From Sepiola atlantica (taxonomy: Eukaryota > Mollusca > Cephalopoda > Sepiida > Sepiolidae), in NCBI GenBank assembly GCA_963556195.1, contig OY744535.1, positions 90,560,449 through 90,624,448 on the forward strand: DNA of 64,000 bases. Direction: 5' to 3'. Made by a program: the position numbers and the translations under genes. This document shows positions 49,329 to 62,420 of this stretch, piece by piece (the stretch's first letter is position 1; the number at the start of each line of letters is the position of its first letter). A model generated the notes under the pieces. That model had not been told where the DNA came from, searched no databases, and worked only from the letters and a program-made list of their open reading frames with translations.

Positions 49329-49643
49329 ATGGAGTTATTTTTGCCGGGTGTTTTTATATATACACGGCTTGCTAGTTAACCAATCAGATTCTTTATTTTT
49401 CTCTCAGCCAATCGTTGGGCTTCCCGCGAAGAAAGGCTTTGTTGGTGTCACTCCCTATATTGTCTCCTATTGTTTCTTATCAATGGATGTGCCTATATTC
49501 TGTTTCCTTTGTTGTGTCAATATAATGGGGGAATTTATTTTAACACGTGGTTCCTTGTATTTCTATTTTAAGTTTTAATTTTTAAATTGTTGATTTTTTT
49601 GTTTTTTTGTTTTTTTTGTTTTTTTAAATCTATTTATTTATCG

Positions 49644-49817
49644 TTAGCCTAAGGTAAATTTAATTCTGTGTAAGCAGCTGTTTGCTATTTCACTTCTAGA
49701 ATTTAGTAGATTTCGGGGATCTTTAAAATTTAGGATTTCGTATTTTTCATTCATGCATAATCTACACGGGTCGTCTAAATTTCTACATGTACTGGTCTGT
49801 CTTACTATTTTTTTACT
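49644..49817 (-). pseudogene. PLE GIY-YIG endonuclease C-terminus (fragment)
   Basis: A 58-codon minus-strand stretch contains CRNLDDPCRLCMNEKYEILN and then LLNSRSEIANSCLHRIKF before a stop. It resembles the C-terminal tail of PLE endonucleases, with C..C..EK..IL, LN-RSE and C-H blocks. A stop codon interrupts the frame just upstream (before LSKK), so this copy is broken and 5'-truncated. The wording differs from the tail of the intact PLE at 28-34 kb, which indicates a different PLE family. Confidence 0.65.
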
Positions 49818-50415
49818 CAATTATTGGTGAGTGTCCATTTTCTTTAAATTACCTGTGCAGGTGTAGGCAATATCAACAAAACAAACACCTGTAACAAATG
49901 TTTTTATTAATATGAAATACTATATTTAATTAGATTAAACACCTGTTTTGGCGAGGCACAAAGTGTAGTATCTGATCGGTCAGTGAAAAGAAGTCCTTCT
50001 AGACTAAATCAATTTTAATTTTTGTTTTATTTTAGGCAAGCTGAATTTTTCTTTACATTAAAAACCGACCTTGTGTCTAACTTTTCCCTCGTGGGGAGAC
50101 AAGTAAACAAGCACACCTGGAACGAGTAAAAAATGATTGTACACTAATCAAGAAATGCGTACGTATGATTCGTCTATTCGATCAACAATGAAATGCTATT
50201 TCAAACTAGAACGGGGCAAGCGGACAACCCCATCGATCAGAGAAAAAGTATCGGACAACGAAAGTATGGGACAAAGTTTTATCTGGGCCACAATTCTTCA
50301 TATTCTATGACGTATACAAGTAGTGTATGCAATGGAAACGTTCATGACTAAATAAATATTCATAGCCGATCAGGATGCTAAAATTAGACATGATTTTTAC
50401 TTTGAAAGATACACA

Positions 50416-51420
50416 CGAGGGGCGTTCAATAAGTAATGCCCCTCACCCATAGCAGTAGATTAATGAAACTTGGCACAGTTATTTGTCTTTCTCTACATAA
50501 CAACCACCCAGAGTTGTGCATTTCTCCCACCGTTTGATGCTGCTCTGGACACAGTTTTTGTAGAACACCCCAGGTTGGTCCTCCAACCACGTCGTAAGTT
50601 TCATGGCCGGGAAGAGATAAAAGTCAGAGGGTGCAAGGCCAGGAGAGTAATAGGGATTGGGGAGGATTTCATAGCCACACACCAGTGCTTCTGATCTGAC
50701 GACATGCGAGGTGTGGACCGGAACGTTGTTCTGTAGGAGGAGGATACCTTTGCTGATCTTGCATCGCCTCTTGATTTTGATAGCTTCTCTTAATTTCATC
50801 AAAAGTGAAGCGTAATAGGCTCCTGTAATTGTGGTACCCTTTGCCAGGAAATCTGTCATCACTACTCCGTCTTGGTCCCAGAAGACTGTGAGCATGACCT
50901 TGCCAGCGGAGAGCTGCACTCTTGCCTTCTTTGGAGGTAGAGAGTCCAAGTGGTTCCAATGCATTGACTGGGCTTTAGTTTCTGGATCATAGTGATTGAC
51001 CAAAATTTCATCCTGTGTAATCAGTCGTTTGAAAATTCATACAGACACCTTATGCATATGCAAATAGTCATGAATGATAGTTTCCGCATACCCTGTACTA
51101 ATCTTAACCTCTTGGGCTATTTGGCGAATAGTAATGTGTCGATCTTCAAAAATGGCAGCCTCAACTTGACGGACAGATACCTTATAAATGGCAGAAGAGG
51201 GACGACCAAGTCCGAAAGCTGTTTCCAGCGTTTTACAAGGGCATATGATGGGACATCATCACCATCAGTTTCTTTCATTTCATCAAAAGTCTCCTTTGGT
51301 GTGCGTCATTTCAAATACAAAACCGGATCACTGTGCGACACTAAACTGGCTCCATTTAACATTTGTTCAAACACCTGCAAATCAGAAACCACAATTAGTT
51401 AAGAGCTGTTATTTGGAACA
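50416..51420 (-). mobile_element. mariner-type DNA transposon relic
   Basis: It holds a minus-strand mariner transposase (50479 to about 51380). Beyond the C-terminus, at 50417-50444, GAGGGGC and GCCCCTC form a short hairpin around GTTCAATAAGTAAT, probably near the terminal repeat. I could not locate the opposite terminal repeat beyond 51400, so the exact limits are uncertain. Confidence 0.75.
50479..51380 (-). pseudogene. mariner transposase (SETMAR-like), inactive
   Basis: From about 51360 down to 51210, minus-strand fragments such as RTPKETFDEMKETDGDDVPS and YALVKRWKQ match the N-terminal helix-turn-helix region. From there to about 51000 the reading breaks repeatedly, with stops and frameshifts. 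Bases 51003-50479 are an intact 174-codon stretch with the catalytic half: HYDPETKAQS, LTVFWDQDGVV (first Asp kept), LLLQNNVPVHTS and SPGLAPSDFYLF (third Asp kept). The second catalytic Asp is replaced by Asn (position 92 of this stretch), with the normal 34-residue spacing to the third. Besides the frame breaks, this alone should abolish transposition. Confidence 0.88.
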
Positions 51421-51806
51421 TAACCCATACAGATATAAATCATTACACATGCAAAATTTTATCAAGATCAGTTGAAATTCGATCAATATCGACAGTGACG
51501 AGAGGCTTCAAATACTAAACTGAATTGGCCACAGCATGGGATGAGTAACAGGGCTCTACGAGGACTAGAACTGAGGTTATCGATGAAGTGAAACTTTTAC
51601 CCTATTCGTAAAATCAATTTTTACCTGGATATCCTAACATTAAATAAATTCTATGTTCGATCATGACCAATATTTGTACAAGATTTAGAGACTTTGTCAT
51701 GCGATCAAAAAAATATAGTGGCAAACAAACTCGACCGAAAATTAAAAAAAAACCTTGAGATAAGTAACTAGCAGGATTTTCTTTCCTTTGACGAGTATTC
51801 GGCTGG

Positions 51807-51809
<3 letters not shown>
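51421..51809. other. no gene seen
   Basis: Unassigned AT-rich DNA between the mariner and a (TA)n tract. Confidence 0.5.

Positions 51810-51879
<70 letters not shown>
51810..51879. repeat. (TA)n microsatellite
   Basis: A pure TA run of about 70 bp. Confidence 0.97.
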
Positions 51880-51880
<1 letters not shown>

Positions 51881-51979
51881 AAAAGTAGACATGAACAGGG
51901 AAAAAATCTACATAATTTCCACCGGATTTATAAAAAGTGGTCGATAGTTAATAGAGCTATCTATATAATTATTTGTTAT

Positions 51980-52300
51980 TCATACAGACATGTACAAAAA
52001 GCCACTACACATACATGTCGGTGTAAAAAAGTATGATCTTTCACAGAGATGTTCATATTGGGAAAGCCAGGCTTGTATATTGCCTTGCCACTTGATTTTC
52101 ATCAATCTACAGATGCCAGTCATGTGGAAAGTGTTCAGTTTCTTGACGCGTCTGGCATATACAGTCCAAGTCTCGCAACCGTACATGAGGATGGTAAGAA
52201 TCACAGGTGTGTATACCTGAAATTTCTCTACGCTCCCATACAGTGGATCGAACACGTCCGAAGGCAGCGCAAGATGTGGCCAAGCTGCAGTCGACTTCAT
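51980..52300 (-). pseudogene. LINE reverse transcriptase C-terminal fragment
   Basis: A 106-codon minus-strand frame contains VYTPVILTILMYGCETWTVY followed by ARRVKKLNTFHMTGICRLMK and IKWQ. This is the familiar LINE block in which LLYGCETWT is followed by a Leu/Phe-His helix and the I-W segment. The frame has no internal stop, but the catalytic RT motifs and the rest of the element are missing. It is a truncated insert of a family different from the other two LINEs in the window. Confidence 0.75.
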
Positions 52301-52875
52301 TGTCTATGTGTACAGCCTTGGCCTAAGTAAGTGAAAATGGACATGGTTTGTAGGTCGGTTCACCGAATTAAGATACATATCGTTTTCCCTTTTTACATAT
52401 CGTTTTCCCGTTTTTCTTCTTTATGTCCAAAGTTGTTGCACGCTTCGGAAAAACGTCAACGATGTGTTGCGTGTTTGGCTCTGTGTTGGCATTGAGGACA
52501 CAGTCAATAGCAAACAGGTATCGTATTATTTAGTCCAGTCAATCTAGCTGATTCTTTGGCTGAACCTCAAACACACGTTTTTAACTTGGATATTGGGAAT
52601 GAATAACCTCTATTTCAGATAAAAGAAAGTTTACCAAAATTAGCCTTGCGCAATGGGGTCAACGGGCCAATCTGTAAATATTGCCACCGATTCTAGCGTC
52701 CCCTCTCTCAACTCAATTTCTGTAAATTCATCTTCAAAAATACCAAATAAAGCAATGTTAAATTGGATAAAACCAACAGTTTTCATAAAGTTAAATATAA
52801 TTAAAACTACTTATGCCTTATTTTTGTCTCTTTTGATGTATTACTGCAGGAGCTTAATATTCTGTCATATTCTAA
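52301..52875. other. no gene recognised
   Basis: AT-rich DNA with one 80-codon frame (52653-52895) that I cannot assign. Confidence 0.4.
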
Positions 52876-54300
52876 TTTCAGGTTGGTCAAAGTGAAGTAC
52901 CGATAATTATGGATGCTGACAAGTATGCTATTTGCAACAATGAACTGTCCAGAAATAAAGAAATATTCATCTTCAGCCAGAAGCGCATCGATTCCATTAA
53001 CAGAGCTTCTGAACAACGTGAAGAGAACATCATAATTCAGATTGGGCAACGTCTTCACAAGAAATGCAGACAGCGTTGAATTAACTCCAAATACATAGAA
53101 ATTGACCGTAAAAACAGGTTCACACACGAGTAAATGCTATTCCGTGCAGGCCGCTTTGTATGTGTGTTTAACTTTAAGGAACAATGATAGAAAGAACAGA
53201 GGTGTTGATGTTTCCCATGTAGAAACTATTGAGTTTAAGTATAAAGTATAAAGTGTTAAACGTTTGTGAGAAAGTCCGTTAAAATGATGGCCGGTCATCC
53301 ACTGTTAAAGGTAGAATAGGTTATGTAGCTTACCTTGTTTTAGAAGAAGCACGTTATCACATAACATGTTTTGCGAACTTCGATTCTAGTAAAACCATTC
53401 TCTTTTGCTTATTCTACTGAGAAACAAAATCTTGGTAGACCAAATGATTCAGAGAGAAAGCAGGCATTTCTAGAAGTTGCTAAATATTTACAGCAAAATG
53501 ACGAGGAAACAATCATCATTGTCGATCTTGTTAAAATAAAATGGAAGAAATTCTGGAGGACACTGGCTTTAAACCATAACATACATGAAATCTCAATTGT
53601 TAGAACATTTCAAAGACAAAATCATTGTGACTGAAATTAATTGGAAACATAATGTTGGTACTAAAATGTATCCTCCATGAATTCTATGCACAGAGCCGCT
53701 TAACAGACAATTCAGAATTAGAGGCCATTAGAATCATAGCCAAGCTTATCAAAAATGACATTAAAGGTATCTATACAAGTTCAGAATATTACCCGTCTAA
53801 GAATGATCTTGAACAGAATACAGTTTTTTTAATATGTTCCTAAAACATTGTTGATCTTTCTCAGGAAGATATTTGCAGGCAAAGAAAATGATTTGAAACT
53901 TGCATCAGTTGGTCAGGCGATAATGCAGGCTGCTAAACCCAGAGTTATCCTTGCACCTTTGCTGTTTTGTTTTGCAGTGGAAATGCATGACCAATTAGGA
54001 TCGAGGTTTTAATTGACAATCTGAATAAGCATGGCTTCTCTGCATCTTACTCGGAAGTCCAGAAATTCGAATAAAGTTTCTGTTCATGGCGCTGAAACTA
54101 TATCCCCTGTTGAAACTGAATTTGTGCAGTTTGTAGCTGATAATATGAACCATAATGTAAGGAGTATTGATCGATTGAATACATTCCACTGTATGGGCAT
54201 CATAGCATCTTTTACGCACGGGAAATTAAAGCAAAACCAGTTCCAAGTATTCACGTCCTTTCAGAAGATATAATAAGGTTTAGAAGGATCAACATCAAGT
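52876..54300 (+). pseudogene. relic of a repetitive, uncharacterised animal protein family
   Basis: Plus-strand pieces appear in order. Bases 52876-53080 read KRIDSINRASEQREENI and RLHKKCRQR, like a Cys/His-containing N-terminal domain. Bases 53400-53520 read RPNDSERKQAFLEVAKYLQQ and NDEETIII. Bases 53652-53840 read LKCILHEFYAQSRLTDNSE and ASSEYYPS-like text. Bases 53900-54290 read SVGQAIMQAAKPR-like, then IDNLNKHGF, EVQKFE, FVADNMNHNVRSIDRLNTFH and MGI. I recall this order (C-terminal block with the VADN-DHN and DG-NTFHGMG phrases) from large multicopy predicted proteins in cnidarians and molluscs. Their function is unknown to me and probably transposon-linked. Many stops and frameshifts make this copy a pseudogene. 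Introns are not evident. Confidence 0.5.
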
Positions 54301-54379
54301 ACTTAGATTCACAGCACACCAGAAAACCACCAGTTACATTACGTCGGGTTTCTGGTATCAAATAAATACGGCTCTTTAC

Positions 54380-54571
54380 AAACAACAACAACACACAAAC
54401 TCATGAAGACGGTCGCGAGATCGAAAGCGCTCGAGAAATGGCCCAAGACACAAGATTAGGCTCCATGATCCATAGATTGATACCAGAAACCCGACGAATC
54501 GCTCGCAGAGTCGAGAACCTGACCAGAAAGATCATAAAGAGGGAGAACTCCGTGGTCTTCAACGACATATG

Positions 54572-54575
<4 letters not shown>
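54380..54575 (+). other. coding-like fragment next to (TA)n, unidentified
   Basis: A plus frame reads MAQDTRLGSMIHRLIPETRR and IARRVENLTRKIIKRENSV before running into (TA)n at about 54576. It is basic, helical and more GC-rich than its surroundings. It is likely part of a repeat, but not assigned. Confidence 0.35.

Positions 54576-54616
<41 letters not shown>
54576..54616. repeat. (TA)n microsatellite
   Basis: A TA run of about 40 bp. Confidence 0.95.
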
Positions 54617-54620
<4 letters not shown>

Positions 54621-54662
54621 TCTTGCTTATTGTACGCTTTTATTCTCAAAAACATTTTTTAG

Positions 54663-55247
54663 AAACGTAGTATGTGAATCGCATTACTAATACAATCCCC
54701 TCGTAAGCAACTTTTATTTTGTTCATAAAAAATATAAAACATCTGTATACACAACAGTATATACAATTGGTACATTTTTTTAATGAAACCTGATTTATTG
54801 ATCGTCATAATCTTAATAATTGCTATATTAATAAGTTTCCAATCGGAAATATTTCCGATTTCAATTACTTACGCTTCTAATTTTACTCAATTAAACCAAT
54901 GCTGACATAAAATATAAATTCGCTGACACAGAGCATTGTTTTATCTGCTTGTTTAAATTCAGAAATTGATTATTATGGTGTTCAATAATTGTAGCTGGAA
55001 TGACGTTTATAAAGCTTATACATGCTCTAAAGTTGGATTTATATCTGTGATAGAATAGAACAAAGTGCACTTCTTGATTATCTCTTAATCACAACCAACG
55101 TCGTCTTCATCCGCATCATTTTTCGGCCTTCATCGCGGTCTATCGGCAAACCAAGTTGAAAAATTAATGGGTTTACAAAACAAGACACAAATATACAGGC
55201 GACAAAGTTGGATTGGACATATTCATTACAAATATTGCACTAGTTCA

Positions 55248-55282
<35 letters not shown>

Positions 55283-55928
55283 TTTATGCGTGATGTTTTT
55301 GGAGTGTGTATGTTTGTATGCAAGTAGAAACATGTGATTGGTTGACCAAAACAAATAGACATAGTACACATTCCTAAAAAAAGAGAAAGAGAATATATTT
55401 CACGTCAATATCTGAGTTCAGATATCACGTGTCAAAAGGATTGCTTAAAACTAGATACGTGGTTTCTCAATTAAAAAAGATACCATAATATAATAGTATC
55501 AATCATTATATGTATATTTTAAAACAAAGTCACATTTTTGATAACCCGCAAAAAGTACAGCTAAATGGTATTCGGCATTAGTTCAAAGCTACATTTTCTG
55601 CTTAAAAATTAATTAATTATAGTTTTTTTCTAATAAAAGCAATGCGTAAATGCATTCATCTTTCTCTCGGATACAAATACTAAGTTACTTATATTTTTCA
55701 CGAAATTTGAGAAATAGTTTTCTTTCGTACATCCTATAAAGCTTGGTAGACATGGAAATTGTACAAATACAGCTTAAAGAAACGGGTATAAACTTGTATG
55801 GATAGAAAATATTGCATAAACGAAACGCGATGTAATGTACATTAGTTCTATTAAGTTCAGCGTTTATTTTTAGTCAGAAGCATTTCTGATGATCAAATAA
55901 AACTGCAGTAAAATGTTAAGCTATGTAC

Positions 55929-55966
<38 letters not shown>

Positions 55967-58407
55967 ATGTGTGTGTGTGCGCGCGTTTCTTTTATCCTCA
56001 TTAATTAATATTACATCAGCATAATTGGATACGCCTATGACATTACATATCCATTTACTTGATACTAAAATCCTTTAGGAATATATTATCCAATCATTTT
56101 CAGTTCGTTTAATGGCTTCATGAAAGGGATTTGCACGAGTTGGTATTGCAGGTCGCATTTGGAGTTCCTAATTGTCTAATGGTCCATGAATCCAGCGTTC
56201 AACAAATCTCACACAGAATATTCTATAAGAATATTGAAATCTTCAGTTGCAGAGTAAAACATCCTTAATCACTCACTTTTACATTTTCTGCAGGCATAAA
56301 TTTGGCTCGGAATATTTGGAATCTGGAAATAAATATGTCTACAATCCATTATTCGAATGTTGGGATGCCAATGAAAAACCAATATATTAGCGCATCTCCA
56401 TGGTTGTGCAAGTAACAGAGAAAATAATAGTGGAAAACTGCAAGTATTAAAGATAGAAAAGGAAGTTTACTCAAATATATAAGGTGATATATCTGTAGTA
56501 ATTGGTCTATCTACGATTAAGCTGTACCACCATTCGCTATCTAAGGGCAATTCTTGGATGGTAAGAGAAACGTTTACATATTCACCCGCAAGAAGCTTGC
56601 ACAAGTTCTGCAACGCTTTATCTAGGAACAAAATGCAATTATGAACAATAATAGAATCGTCTATACAAAAGAATATCAGATCCAAAAGAAATTGTAAATA
56701 TAACAGTGAATTATTTTTACATTTAAAATTTCCTGGATACTTTAAAAAACAGGTATTTTTTGTTACGTATCATTAGTTTCATGACATTATTTTAATGTAA
56801 AACCGTTGCTGGATTTACAAATACGCATCGTTTTATTCAAACACTGAGAGAATTTACCAATATAGAGCCACGGTCGTCGAAATATAAGGCCTGGCAACCG
56901 AATCGAGTTTTTCTGGTGACGTTTATGAAAGTGGGAGTAAGAGCCACTATCAATGATGACCGGGAGTGCCCGAACGCGCTTAACGCGCATGCGTCCATCT
57001 GTAATCAGAGCAGGTAATCAGTCTATAAGATTATTCATTGACTTGAAAATCATTGTTAACTTGTTCCTGCTTCTGTGATGTGATTCCCTTACCAAGAACA
57101 CGGCTACTCTCCTAAGGATTATTTATTCACTTGGAAATCATTGTTCACTTGTATTTGCTTGTTTATAGATGTCAAGCGCGTAAGAAAATACGAATTTGTA
57201 ATTTTTCATGTTTGATCTACTTTTAATTTGGGGGGGGCGTTTAGATGTGTATATGAAGAACAACACTGTCAAAGAATATTGATCCATCTTCTTGTGTTTA
57301 TAAACCAAGAGATCTTTCGATGCAGTATAACTGCTACTAATATTTTCAGTCAATGTAAACCAGGCTGTCATAACAATCATCTCAAACATTAAGAATAACA
57401 TGGAAGGAATTAACTTATTTAAAGAAAGTATATTTAATCAGACAAATAATTTTTCATAGAAAAATTTAGGTTTTAAAAATTACAAAAATTAAGACAACAC
57501 CATTTTATTATTAAGTATCAATTTAAAGTTGCCTGTCTAGTCTACGCAAATTACGCGAAATATTACATTTGCACTCGGATTTCAAAGAAAGTACTGAATT
57601 CATTATATTCCGTGATCATTAATTAATATATACTGAAAATTCTATTAAAATTGGTTGATTTCCTGAATTTGGATGAATTTTTAAGTGAAAGGAGTGGTCA
57701 AAATGGGCATAGTCTGACTGTTCGACAGACCTCGTTTATTACCTTAGAGCATGACGTCATTTTCCAGTGCTCTGGCCTCTATTACGACGACAGTGATAGA
57801 GCTTTGCTAACATCTCTTGTTAACAAGGAACAGATTTAGTTATTTCTTTAGACTACTAGTTAATAAAAGACAGAAACAAAAACATTTTCCAAACGGGGTA
57901 ATGTCGATATTGTATACTTCATTTTGATGTAAGCACTGGTACTCCCTTGTCTTTTAATTCAAATTTGGCAAACATTCTTTACCTTTTTTCTAACCATCAA
58001 GTAAAGAATGTCTAAAACCCAGTTACATTATCTTTAGAGTTTCGACGTAGTTAAAGAACATTACTATTTTGCATATTCTTAAATGTCCCATTCAGTCAGT
58101 ACCAACTAAATACGTATTATTCGAAGTACATGTCTACTTAATTTGATTCGCCATGGAAAAAAATTCCCTACAAATTGAACATTTGTCCAGTCACATCAAG
58201 CGCGACTTTCTTTGTAAGCAATACATTTGTTTTACAGTTTTGCACGCTCGAGTTGAAATTCATATTAAATATATTGTTTAAACATTATAAGATGCATTTT
58301 GTTTCTTATTTCCATGTGTCAATTCCGTTTGTACTTTCAACATTCATGAAACTTGTATATTTATTCTTACTTCAGAATGTGAACTTTATAGAATTGTAAT
58401 TATATGT
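54663..58407. other. no gene recognised apart from one candidate exon
   Basis: About 3.7 kb of AT-rich DNA with TA runs at 55249-55277 and 55931-55963. A GC-richer patch lies near 56880-56990 (ACGCGCTTAACGCGCATGCG). Frames at 57651-57839 (plus) and 57138-57401 (minus) are not recognised. Confidence 0.45.
56471..56621 (-). CDS. candidate internal exon, unidentified
   Basis: On the minus strand, an acceptor-like GCATTTTGTTCCTAG precedes 151 bp that stay open, with phase 2 at the start. The segment ends at TTTGA followed by GTAAAC, a plausible donor. The peptide reads KALQNLCKLLAGEYVNVSLT, then IQELPLDSEWWYSLIVDRPI and TTDISPYIF. Its composition, with two Trp, Pro, Gly and alternating hydrophobics, looks like a beta-rich domain and not an AT-driven frame. 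I do not recognise the protein and cannot place neighbouring exons. Confidence 0.35.
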
Positions 58408-58492
58408 ATTCTTAATTATTTATAAATATTCTTAATTATTTATAAATATTCTTAATTAGTTATAAATATTTTTAATTAGTTATGAATATTCT
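58408..58492. repeat. 20-bp tandem repeat, about 4 copies
   Basis: The unit ATTCTTAATTATTTATAAAT repeats with later copies changed to TTAGTTAT. Confidence 0.85.
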
Positions 58493-61400
58493 TATTCTAC
58501 TATATAAAGTGGACTGGTTCTTTCCTCTATACCTTTGACGAGACCAAGCAAATAACCACATGCATAATACACTGCTAAAATCTCCAATGCAATACCGTTA
58601 TTAACTCAAGCATGTTTGCAAAAACTTTCGCATTATTTCATCAACATATAATAATTATTATAGTTATCCCTAGAGCAATAACTCAACTACAACATGCACA
58701 TAGACGGTGGTCACTATACTTACTTACTGCAAACTATCTACTGAACCCGCCATTCATAACACCGCAGCCTTTTATTTCATTCGGAACTGTTTAACAGAAG
58801 AACCGTCAAGTACAGGTCAGTTATTCTCAGAGACGCAAGATCCTGTAACTTGACCATCCTTTCTAGGTTAGCTCCCTTCTACGGCACACGGGCTCTAAAT
58901 CTTCGTGAAGATTTTACCAAATATTTTTTTAAAGACCAATACTTTTGGAGAGTAATTTTCCTCCGTACGTTCCTTGATGGCTTCCACAAAAGAAAGTTTA
59001 TCTTTGCTGAAGATAGAGGAATCTGATTTTTTTTTAAAACAAGCAGATTATGAGTTTTTCTTTTGCGAGGAGGAAGACTCAGATTATTTATGTCATTTGC
59101 TGCAGAAAGGGGTTAGATATTATTTTGATGCTGGGGGTGAATATTATCGGCTGCATGGGGAGCATACTGCTTCCTCTAAGTAGATTTATAGGTTCCTCTA
59201 GATTTTCAGGAATTGGTCTTTTCTTTCTACAAAATTGGGCATAAACTTTCTCTGCAGTGCCAATATTATGTGTTCTTTTCCGCCACGATTACTGGTAACT
59301 TGCACCAAGCCGAGACAAGAAACCCAGAAATTTGTTCACGTCGATCATTATATTGAAACGCCATTCTCCTTTCATTCTGTCCTTCATACTGCCGCAGTAG
59401 GATGGCAAACATTTTTTACGGGAAAATTCTGAACTTCAAATATGATCACTGTTCGCCGTCTTTAATTAGCTTTTTCTTGGTAAAAATGTTTTTATCAAGT
59501 CTTTACAGTAGTTTATCTCGTAGATAAAAAGGGCATCCAGTATTCAATATCAATTGTCTTTCATGAGAGCGTTTGTAACCCGCTGTGGATCCTTTTGTTC
59601 TTTCACTAAATGATAAATACTGGCACTCTGCTTTTCTTGATTTCTGCCATCGCCATTTGTCTTTAGAACGCGCTTTTATTCATCCTTTAATAAATTGTAC
59701 AAATCTTTAACAGTTATAAGGCCAACATTTTTGGTTTACTTATGCTGGGTCAGTGTCTGTAGATACTTGCGTTATTCTTATTTGTCAGGTAATTTATCTT
59801 AACCCAAAACTTTCCCCCTTCTGTTAGTTGTATCGCCTCTAAGAGAAGTAAGGTGGACCGACTACATTCATGTTGGATTAAAATATAAATGTATGAATTC
59901 AAAAACGTAATAATGAAGGGAAAACGTCTACAAGAATAACAACAATTGAGAAAAACAATCCGGAATTCGTACTATTATATTTTAAAGGAAGAAGAGAGGA
60001 TTTATTTAATGGTGTCTTTATTATGAAATCATATTTAGTGACGTAATGACGAGTGTTTCGTTTACTGGTCAAAATGATTTAAACTTTTCTCCGATTTTGA
60101 AAATATTAAAAATCGTTTTATTCTGCATGAAAGTAATAATACATGTTTACTAATGCACAACAATAATCTTAAAATATATAAAAATAAATTACAATATTAA
60201 AATAAAAACTTGAAATCTTGAAATGCATGAGAAAATAATTACAAGTTTATTTCCTCCGCAAAACCTACTAAAATGAAAAACCTATTAGAATAATAACCTT
60301 AAAATATATTGAGCAGATTTAAATATGCCGAGCTTTGATTGTAATGAATTTGACCGATAATTTTTCTAAATCACTATTAGCTGATTATTTAAATATCATT
60401 GGCTGGTGATTGTTAGAACATAGCACACAAAACTCGAAAATAGAGTCTCATTATGCACGTGTTGGTAGCCAGCTGAAAGGGGGGCTATATAAATGACCGT
60501 ATATCATTTGTTCTAGGGACAATGTATTATTATATTAGAAATGTTGATTATCAAAGCTATAGAGAGAAAGGAGAAACTATAAACATTACTTTGTTATATT
60601 GATGGGGTTAGCTTACAAAATGGCTGCCAGATTTAATCGATTAGTTTGGGCTGACTTTGCTTACAGTGAAACGGCTAATTAATTCACCATATTAATTTGT
60701 TTGCTTTTGGCGGATGCATTTTTCGTCTTCTTTTGCAAATATTAATTTGTTTTCTGATTCTTGCAAATTATCCCACCGTGCAAATTATCCGTCGTATAGA
60801 AGACAATTTCTATATTGGATACGTCATTATTATGATGTTAAATTTGTAATATATTTAAATTTCATTTTTAATAAACAATGTTTGATTTTATTATTTGTTT
60901 TTTTTATTAAAAAACATATCCTCTCCACTACAAACCCTAAGGCCGAGTGGCAAAGACCCTACCGAAAAAAAACTCAATACGAACAGGAAAAAAAGAATAG
61001 TGGCCAACCGGACTTACAGGTAGGATTCAGTGAGTGTTTTCAAGTCGTTTTAAAACGCTAATCTTAAATTATAATTCGGGATATTTGTAAAATTAATCAA
61101 AATTATCAGAAAACAAATTATTGGCAAATAATCCCCCCCCCCAAAGAAAATAGAAATCCGCAAAAATCATATAATAAATAAATACGGTGGATGAATTAGC
61201 TTTTTCACAGCTTGTAAAATCAGACAAAATTAATAGATCGATTTGGCAACCATTTTCGGAACTAACCACTACAATATAACATAGCCTTTTAGTTATGCTA
61301 TGGAATACATTTCCTGGTAAATTCATTTTATAACATGTGTTTATTTGTTGCAAGAAAACTGTTATACCTTCTGAGCACGGTAAAAAGCTGTGTTCCTTGT

Positions 61401-62420
61401 AGACTATAATGCACACAAGTTAGTAACCATAAGGATTGACCTTCCAACCTGATTCGCTAATGCAATTCAAGTTATTGTAGCTGAATATTGTGTTTTAGAT
61501 GTTTATTCAGTACATGTACAAAATGAAAATAATGGTGAATAACATTAATGAGCAAGAGTGTTCAATTGGAATGCTAATGATGCCAAGATAGAATTAATCA
61601 ATGATTGGTTGTGTCTTGTGGGAACAAATTGCAAACTTAGTTGAACATAATTAAAATAACTTTCCCTTTGTGTGTCAAGACTTGAGAAGGATTGATGGGT
61701 TCTTATTTACTCAAACGAACATACGTTCATTCATATTTGATTTAATGTGTTTATTTTATTGTAATTTTCCTTTCTTCGCTTGAAATATTTCCTCTCGAGT
61801 ATTTACACTTTTTATCAATCTGCAATCAGTATATATTTTTCAAAAATTATGTAGGAGGTGTACGAATATAATTATCATGGTTTAATGAGTTCTTATCTAT
61901 ATATATGTTTTTGGAGTATGACAACCTGAAACAATTGGAAATAGCAAGTGAAAATGTGTAAGTCTAATAATTCATTCAGAGGCATGCCTTATTTATAACT
62001 TTTTTGGCTCGCGGAATCTGTATTGAAATAAGAAAAAAGAAGGAAAATATAGTCACAAGATGGTTATTCAAAAATAGTTATAAACGGCAAATAAGTGTTT
62101 TTCCTACCGGACAATCATTGAAATCTACGTGTATTGGTTTACTGTTTGTTCAATTGACCCGACTTGTAGTTTATATATGGGATTGAATATAAGAATAACA
62201 TCGCCAGAATGTGTAGTAAAATGAAATACAACAAGAGACAAACGTTAAAATATACTAAGCCAAACGTGTAAAAACTATCAAGTAGACTAATATGTCGCTT
62301 CTTTTTATTGTCAAAGAACTTCATGAGAATATTCCCTTCGTTAAAACGATCTAGCTGATGTTTTAGTCCTGGTTTGTCTTTTATATGTTGTGCCTTGTTC
62401 ACTTTTCCATGTCATACATG

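Larger units (their letters stand above)
49239..50110 (-). mobile_element. PLE 3'-end fragment with ORF end and hammerhead, copy B
   Basis: In minus-strand sense it has the C-terminal end of an endonuclease ORF (49817-49644), a 3' UTR of about 315 bp, the hammerhead motif (49328-49266), and an end at (TA)n. The 3' part is the same family as copies A and C at 13.8-14.4 kb. The ORF end ties this otherwise anonymous repeat family to GIY-YIG PLEs. Bases 49965-50110 also match 15531-15695; whether they belong to the element is unclear. Confidence 0.72.

Noticed and set aside
58974..59183. 69-codon acidic frame as a small gene
   Set aside because: No homology recognised, no promoter or splice support, and the opposite strand is also partly open.
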